From Mycolicibacterium novocastrense (lineage in GTDB: Bacteria > Actinomycetota > Actinomycetes > Mycobacteriales > Mycobacteriaceae): a stretch of DNA of 64,000 nucleotides. Positions 59,183 through 64,000 of the stretch are shown one piece after another. The stretch covers positions 124,001 to 188,000 of the forward strand of contig NZ_BCTA01000021.1 of assembly GCF_001570485.1 (NCBI RefSeq), read 5' to 3'. A program made the translations under genes and the position numbers. The first letter of the stretch is position 1; each line of letters opens with the position of its first letter. The notes under the pieces are model-generated. The model did no database searches. It saw nothing but the letters and a program-made list of their open reading frames with translations, and was not told the origin of the DNA.

Positions 59183-60091
59183 GTGGCCGACCCCGAACTC
59201 ATCGATGTCGATGCGCCGGGCGTGCGGCTGCGCGCGCTCAGTTGGGGCACTGTCGGTGCGCCGATCGCGTTGTGCCTGCACGGTTTTCCCGATACTGCGC
59301 ATGGTTGGCGCAACATCGCACCGCGACTGGCCGATGCGGGGTGGCGGGTGGTGGCGCCGTTCATGCGAGGCTATGCCCCGTCGTCGACGGCATCCGACGG
59401 CAGCTACCACGTCGGCGCGCTGATGGACGATGCGCTGCGGGTGCTCGACGCGGCCGGGCCGACGGGCCGCGACGTGCTCATCGGGCATGACTGGGGAGCG
59501 ATCGCCGGTGCCGGCCTCGCCGCAATGCCGGACAGTCCCTTCTCGAAGGCTGTCATCATGTCGGTGCCGCTTGCCGCCGCGTTCCGACCCCTTGGCCGGA
59601 CGCCGGACGCGGGTCGGCTCGCCGCGCAGTTGTCGCGCCAGTTGCTCCGCAGCTGGTACATCATGTACTTCCAATTGCCCGGCCTACCTGAGCGATCCGC
59701 GTCGTGGGTGGTGCCCCGCTTGTGGCGCCAGTGGTCGCCGGGTTACGACGCCACCCAGGACGTCGCCCACGTCCTCGACGCGATCGGCGCGCCCGAGAAT
59801 TGGCGCGCCGCTCTCGGCTACTACCGGGCCACCGTGCGCAACAGCAAGCCACCCGCGCAGTACGCCGAATTGCACCGGCATTGGCTGTCGGCGCCGCAGC
59901 TGCCGACGCTGTACTTGCACGGCACCGACGATGGTTGCGCCTCAGCCGATTACGCTCGATGGGTGCAGCGGGTTCTGCCCGAGGGTAGTGAGATCGCCAC
60001 CGTCGAGCGGGCCGGTCACTTCCTGCAGCTGGAACAACCCGAGGCCGTCGCGGGCCACATCGTCGACTTCATCGGCGCGGTGCGCGCTTAG
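59183..60091 (+). CDS. Epoxide hydrolase-type alpha/beta hydrolase
   Basis: A 302-residue hydrolase with the HGFPD motif (33-37), the aspartate nucleophile D103 in IGHDWGAIAG, and a histidine in VERAGHFLQLEQPE. The HGxP-GxDxG pattern with aspartate nucleophile is that of epoxide hydrolases and haloalkane dehalogenases. GTG start, 6 nt after the Mce-associated gene, so it belongs to the same run; the substrate may relate to the lipid imported. Confidence 0.85.
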   Translation: MADPELIDVDAPGVRLRALSWGTVGAPIALCLHGFPDTAHGWRNIAPRLADAGWRVVAPFMRGYAPSSTASDGSYHVGALMDDALRVLDAAGPTGRDVLIGHDWGAIAGAGLAAMPDSPFSKAVIMSVPLAAAFRPLGRTPDAGRLAAQLSRQLLRSWYIMYFQLPGLPERSASWVVPRLWRQWSPGYDATQDVAHVLDAIGAPENWRAALGYYRATVRNSKPPAQYAELHRHWLSAPQLPTLYLHGTDDGCASADYARWVQRVLPEGSEIATVERAGHFLQLEQPEAVAGHIVDFIGAVRA

Positions 60092-60101
60092 CCTGGAGGA
60101 C

Positions 60102-61367
60102 ATGGGGCGGCGACTGGCTGCGGTGGATGCGCAGACATACTGGATGTCGGCGAAGATCCCCAGCGATCAGTTTCTGCTCTACGGCTTCGCGGGGGCCGTG
60201 GACCTCGACGCGGCGGTGGCGCGACTCGGTGCCAGGGCGGGGGGCTGCACCGAGTTGCGCCTGAGGGTGCGTGACGGCAGTCCGCTGACCTATCCGCACT
60301 GGGTGACCGCGGACGTGTCGCCGAACCAGTTCGTGATGCACGCCGCGGGGAGCAGTTGGACGGACTGTCTGGCGGTCGTGGCGGGGCAGTTGAGTTCAGA
60401 CCAACTGGATCCGCGGATCACGGCGTGGCGGATCCACATCTTCCCGGCTGTCGAGAACGTTCCGGGAGCGGGACTCGGCACGGTTGCGGTGGTGCAGGTG
60501 GCGCACGCGCTCGGGGACGGTATCCGGTCATCGGCGTTGGCGGCGTGGTTGTTCGAGCGACGAGCGTTCGTACCGAATGTTCCGGCGCCAGAGCCGTTTC
60601 CGGGTGTGATGTTGCCATGGCGCGGCTGTGCGGCTGCGCGGGCCCACCGCAGGCTCGTGCGCGATACGTCGGCCGGATCGGTTCCGCCGCCGGCGGATCC
60701 GCGTCCGGCGTTGCGCAGCAATGCGCGACCGGAAGGCTTGCGCAGTATTCGGACGGTGGTGATGCGGCGCGCAGAGATGCCAGGACCGACGGTGACGGTC
60801 GGTGCGCTGGCCGCGATATCCGAGGCGTTGGCCGGGCACCTGCGCGAGTTCGGTGACGACCCGTCGCTGCTGGGCGCCGAGGTACCGATGGCGAAAGCGG
60901 GAGATCGGCTCGCCCACAACCATTTCGGCAATGTAGGTGTCGGGCTGCATCCGGATCTGGCGTTCGATGCGCGAACCTTGCGCATCGCCGAGGACCTCAA
61001 GCAACGCCGACGCAGGGCCGCCCATCCGGCGATGGCTGCGGCCAGCCGAGCGTCCGCCGCGGTGCCTGCCTGGTTACTGCGTTATGGGGTAGGGAAATTC
61101 GACCCGACACTGCGCTCTCCGACCGTCACGGGGAACACCGTCGTCTCCAGCGTGAACCGCGGGCCCGCCGACCTGCGTTTCGGGAATTCGCCCGTCGTCC
61201 TCACCGCCGGATTTCCAGGGCTGTCCCCGATGATGGGCGTGACGCACGGCGTGCACGGCATAGGAGACACCATCGCCGTCAGCGTGCATGCGGCCGAGTC
61301 GGCGATCGGCGACATCGACTCTTACATCGAGAGATTGGAAGCGGCGTTGAGGGGCCAGCACCCTTAG
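60102..61367 (+). CDS. Wax ester synthase/DGAT-like acyltransferase, divergent
   Basis: A 421-residue protein beginning RRLAAVDAQTYWMS, the WS/DGAT N-terminal signature. The active-site motif HHxxxDG appears as AHALGDG: the first histidine is alanine, the second (H135, presumed catalytic) and the aspartate D139 are kept. The C-terminal half contains NHFGNVGVGLHPDL and SSVNRGPADL, matching the DUF1298 domain. WS/DGATs make wax esters or triacylglycerol. GGAGGA precedes the ATG. Stop overlaps the convergent HNH gene by 4 nt. Confidence 0.8.
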   Translation: MGRRLAAVDAQTYWMSAKIPSDQFLLYGFAGAVDLDAAVARLGARAGGCTELRLRVRDGSPLTYPHWVTADVSPNQFVMHAAGSSWTDCLAVVAGQLSSDQLDPRITAWRIHIFPAVENVPGAGLGTVAVVQVAHALGDGIRSSALAAWLFERRAFVPNVPAPEPFPGVMLPWRGCAAARAHRRLVRDTSAGSVPPPADPRPALRSNARPEGLRSIRTVVMRRAEMPGPTVTVGALAAISEALAGHLREFGDDPSLLGAEVPMAKAGDRLAHNHFGNVGVGLHPDLAFDARTLRIAEDLKQRRRRAAHPAMAAASRASAAVPAWLLRYGVGKFDPTLRSPTVTGNTVVSSVNRGPADLRFGNSPVVLTAGFPGLSPMMGVTHGVHGIGDTIAVSVHAAESAIGDIDSYIERLEAALRGQHP

Positions 61368-62856
61368 AACGGTGGAGGTTTGTTGCGTTCGGCGAGTTGT
61401 GCGTCGACGTAGGTTTGATTGTCGCGGCGTTCGTGGTCGATGGCTTGGGCTCGGGCTTGAGCGCGGGTTTGCTTGCGGCGCGGCATTTTCAGGCTGCGCG
61501 CCTGGTCGGGCGCGCCCTCGGTGTGGTGGTCGATCACTGTGGGTGAGGTGGGGCGACACAGTTCGGGGAACAGAAGTCGGCTGCCCGGGTGGGTGGTGTA
61601 GGTCTGGCCGTGTCGTGACGTCCACTCGATGGTGCCGTCAGGATGTTGTACATCGCGCCAACCGGCGAAAGTTTTCAGCAAGTGGTGTTGTCGGCACAGA
61701 CATTTGAGGTTGGAGGCCTGGGTGGGCCCGGCGGGGTAGGCGATCGTGTGGTCGACGTCGCAGGCGGTGGCCGGGACGTCGCACCCGGGGAATCGGCACG
61801 TCATGTCCCGGCAGCGCACAAACCACGCCAGTTTCTCTGAGGGCCGGTAGCGCGGTTCGGGCCCGGCCTGGCCGGGATGAATGACCGGCTGGATCGTGGC
61901 GGTGCGGGCCAGGGTGCCCGCCAGCAGCGGGGCCGGCAGCAAGCCTCCCGTGCCCATCAGGTATCCCGGATCGGTGGCCGCCGGAGCGGTCGGCGCCTCG
62001 TCTGGCTGGGGGTGGGCAACGTGCCCGTGCAGCTGGGCGGGGGTGTCATCGGTGAGTGACTCGCCGCGCGCGATCACATGAATGTGCACCGCGTTGGGGG
62101 TGGGTGCGGCGGCCTCGCAGTCGGGTCGGGCGCAGGCACAGGCCAACCGGTCGGCGCCGTGGCCCAGGGCGCCCAGGGCATCCGAGCGGCGCTGTTCGGT
62201 GGTGCGCGGATCGTGCTCACAGACCGCCGCGGCCATCGCGTCCAGGCGCGCGTCGAGGGCTTCGGCGTCGGCGGCCAACAGGATGCCGTCGATTGCTGCG
62301 GTGCCGGACCCGTCGCGCGGATCATGGACGTCGAGGTGGCGTCCGCGCGCGGCGTATTCGGTGCGCCGCACGGCGGCCGGGTCATAGCGGTCCACGCAGG
62401 TGTCGATGGCGGTGTGCAGCTTGTCGATCGACAGCGTGGCCCACTGGGTCAGGTGGGCGGCCAGCTCGGCGTCGAGTTTGGCCAGCGCGCCCGCATCGCG
62501 CACCAGGCGGCTGCGATGGGCCACTGCGGCCACCGTGCGGTAGGAGATCGCCCCAGTGGCCATGACCTCGGCAACCCGCGGCAGCCGCTGGCGCAGGTCA
62601 TCGGCGAGCAACAGCTGGTGGGAAGCCACTCCCAGCGACACACCCTGGGCGGCGGCGACCTCAGCGGCCGCCAGGTCCAATTGTCGATGCACCACTGTTC
62701 ACGATCCACGGCCCCGGCCTCACCGACCAGGCGCTCGAGCACGTCAGCGGCAGCGGCCACCCGACGTGCGCAGGCGGCGTTTTCCAGCCGCGCCCACGCC
62801 CCGATCGCGCCCGCACCCCGGGCACTGCTCGCCGCGACCACCAAATCATCGAACAC
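61364..62856 (-). pseudogene. 13E12/DUF222 HNH endonuclease-type gene with a frameshift
   Basis: The REP13E12 family protein appears in two frames. The N-terminal part (GTG at 62856, MFDDLVVAASSARGAGAIGA through DREQWCIDNW) lies in one frame. The remainder, from DLAAAEVAAAQGVSLGVASH to the end, lies in the next. A single missing base near 62677 (GG in place of GGG on the coding strand) explains it. The C-terminal HNH motif (DVDHTIAYPAG; CLCRQHHLLKT) and zinc cysteines are intact. If the shift is real, only a truncated product from 62695 could be made. Confidence 0.8.
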
Positions 62857-63032
62857 ATGACCGAACCTACGTACCTGGAAGCCGCGCAACCATCGGCGTC
62901 AATGCATCTGTGGATGAACCCCGACTTGGGGATAACCCCGCCGGAGACACGAGGGCTGGAGATCGGGGCGCCTCGTCCCCCGCGAATGGGTGCTCATGCA
63001 AGGGGGGCTGGGCAGCGGCTTAACACATGGCC

Positions 63033-63038
63033 TAGATT
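63033..63038 (+). promoter_or_regulatory. Putative -10 element (TAGATT) of the DoxX gene
   Basis: TAGATT fits TAnnnT and ends 7 nt before the ATG at 63046, consistent with leaderless transcription. The rest of the 62857-63045 gap shows nothing. Confidence 0.45.
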
Positions 63039-63045
63039 TTGTTGC

Positions 63046-63567
63046 ATGACTGCTTACGACGTCGGAGTGCTGATCCTGCGGGTGGTCCTCGGTCTGACCA
63101 TGGCCGCCCACGGCTACAACAAGTTCTTCGGACCCGGAGGCCTCAGCGGTACTGCCGGGTGGTTCGACAGCATGGGGATGAAGCCTGGCAAGTTCCACGC
63201 CCGAGTCGCCGCGACGACGGAGATGGCGGCCGGCATCGGTCTCGCGGTCGGTCTGCTGACGCCGATACCGGCCGCGGGCTTCGTGGCGCTCATGCTGGTC
63301 GCGGCGTGGACCGTGCACCGGGCCAACGGCTTCTTCATCGTCAAGGAAGGCTGGGAGTACAACCTCGTGCTCGCCGCCGCCGCCGTCGGTATCGCGACGA
63401 TCGGCGCGGGCAAGCTCAGCCTCGACCATCTGCTGTTCAGTTCGACAAGCTTCTACGACCTGCTGCACGGCTGGTGGGGCCTGGTCATCTCGCTCGGTCT
63501 GGGCCTTCTCGGCGGCATCGGTCAGCTGGCGATCTTCTACCGGCCGCCAGCTAAGACCGACGCCTGA
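63046..63567 (+). CDS. DoxX family membrane protein
   Basis: A 173-residue, four-helix DoxX protein: LILRVVLGLTMAAHGYNKFFG, the first-helix signature, then GLAVGLLTPIPAAGFVALML, an internal loop and two C-terminal helices. Family members are linked to thiol/quinone redox and envelope oxidative stress in mycobacteria. In-frame upstream codons exist, but the leaderless -10 and the hydrophobic start support 63046. Confidence 0.85.
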   Translation: MTAYDVGVLILRVVLGLTMAAHGYNKFFGPGGLSGTAGWFDSMGMKPGKFHARVAATTEMAAGIGLAVGLLTPIPAAGFVALMLVAAWTVHRANGFFIVKEGWEYNLVLAAAAVGIATIGAGKLSLDHLLFSSTSFYDLLHGWWGLVISLGLGLLGGIGQLAIFYRPPAKTDA

Positions 63568-63582
63568 GGAGAGCCCACGCAG

Positions 63583-63647
63583 TTCGCGAACCGCACACCA
63601 GGGTCGTGAAACCTCGGCGATCGCGACCCTGTTGTAGTTTTCGCGAA
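63583..63647. terminator. Nested symmetric hairpin after the DoxX gene
   Basis: TTCGCGAA (63583-63590) pairs with TTCGCGAA (63640-63647), and CAGGGTCG (63599-63606) with CGACCCTG (63624-63631), about one shared centre. It sits 16 nt after the stop codon and 29 nt before the KstR-type box. Confidence 0.5.
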
Positions 63648-63675
63648 GCGGACGTGAGGATCTGGAGCCGCATAG

Positions 63676-63691
63676 CTAGAACACGTTCTAG
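63676..63691 (+). promoter_or_regulatory. KstR operator box upstream of the DUF3556 gene
   Basis: CTAGAAC-AC-GTTCTAG is a perfect 7-bp inverted repeat fully matching the KstR consensus TnnAACnnGTTnnA. It overlaps the presumed -10 at 63689-63694, so binding would block transcription. Confidence 0.72.
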
Positions 63692-63694
63692 TCT
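63689..63694 (+). promoter_or_regulatory. Putative -10 element (TAGTCT) of the DUF3556 gene
   Basis: TAGTCT fits TAnnnT, 8 nt before ATG at 63703, within the operator edge. Confidence 0.42.
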
Positions 63695-63702
63695 GTGTGA
63701 CC

Positions 63703-64000
63703 ATGGGGTTCTTGAAACAGGACGCGCCCGTCGTCGACTACGAGGAGTGGAGTAAGGGCAGTCGCGCCGAGAAGATCGTGCCGATGGCCCGACACTGGGC
63801 CGAGGTCGGGTTCGGGACGCCGGTCGTGCTGCACCTGTTCTACGTCGTTAAGATCCTGCTCTACATCCTCGGCGCATGGCTGGTGGTGCTCACCACCACG
63901 GGCATCGACGGTTTCACCAACGTCGCCTCCTGGTACAACGAGCCGATCGTGTTCGAGAAGGTCGTGTTGTACACGATGCTGTTCGAGGTCGTCGGCCTGG
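63703..64000 (+). CDS. DUF3556 family membrane protein (C-terminus beyond window)
   Basis: The first 99 residues (MGFLKQDAPVVDYEEWSKGS) and then PMARHWAEVGFGTPVVLHLF and a hydrophobic helix (VVKILLYILGAWLVVLTTTG) match the start of the DUF3556 family, multipass membrane proteins of actinobacteria of unknown function. GTG at 63697 is an alternative start. The KstR-type box suggests induction during steroid catabolism. Confidence 0.82.
   Translation, partial: MGFLKQDAPVVDYEEWSKGSRAEKIVPMARHWAEVGFGTPVVLHLFYVVKILLYILGAWLVVLTTTGIDGFTNVASWYNEPIVFEKVVLYTMLFEVVGL

Noticed and set aside
1..64000. tRNA or rRNA genes, CRISPR arrays, insertion sequences, prophage
   Set aside because: No cloverleaf-like sequence, conserved rRNA segment, regular spacer array, transposase or phage protein was seen by eye; a covariance search would settle the tRNA question.

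Overview
The window is about 68% GC. Gene content and order mark it as a mycobacterium of the Mycolicibacterium (environmental, mostly fast-growing) type. From 1 to about 35.6 kb it follows the Mycobacterium tuberculosis Rv1080c-Rv1112 neighbourhood: greA, a DUF4307 protein, mca, a DUF255 protein, hemolysin III, Z-isoprenyl diphosphate synthase, coaA, glyA, desA2, phoH2, fumC, glpX, a DUF4245 protein, an AI-2E family membrane protein, a 3beta-HSD, xseB/xseA, ispH and ychF. All homology statements are from memory; nothing was searched.

Layout. (1) 1-15.3 kb: conserved housekeeping and redox/envelope genes, with three mycobacterial membrane proteins (6.3-8.7 kb) and an overlapping phoAT-like/phoH2 pair. 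(2) 15.4-21 kb: two tandem paralogous large ATPase-LuxR regulators downstream of fumC. (3) 21-35.6 kb: central metabolism, two SDRs, an alpha/beta hydrolase, a steroid dehydrogenase, exonuclease VII, ispH and ychF. (4) 35.6-39.1 kb: an arsenic island (arsR-acr3-arsC operon, a DinB-like gene, arsI and a divergent second ArsR) with clear palindromic operators. (5) 39.1-47.8 kb: accessory genes, including a small repeat-bearing secreted protein, a WGxxGxxG-type anchored peptide, a DUF2993 protein, a permuted papain-like protein, a class III nucleotide cyclase, a DUF732-like secreted protein and a TetR regulator. (6) 48.1-61.4 kb: one compact co-directional run with a complete mce locus (yrbEA, yrbEB, mceA-F), two Mce-associated proteins, an alpha/beta hydrolase and a WS/DGAT-like protein. 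(7) 61.4-64 kb: a frameshifted 13E12/DUF222 HNH gene, a DoxX protein, and the start of a DUF3556 gene behind a KstR-type operator.

Regulation. Three promoters (SDR pair, 3beta-HSD, DUF3556) carry boxes fitting the KstR consensus TnnAACnnGTTnnA, and all share the core AACACGTT. This suggests a small local steroid/lipid-responsive regulon. Many genes have a TAnnnT hexamer 6-8 nt before the start codon, the signature of mycobacterial leaderless transcription, and this helped choose starts. Several intergenic spaces hold long, symmetric hairpins; some look like terminators, while those before greA and glyA may be regulatory.

No tRNA, rRNA, CRISPR array, insertion sequence or prophage was recognised. 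The most novel-looking items are the glyA upstream region (long palindrome plus a 17-bp periodic array), the leaderless phoAT-like ORF overlapping phoH2, the second LuxR-type regulator lacking a normal start codon, and the KstR-like box set.
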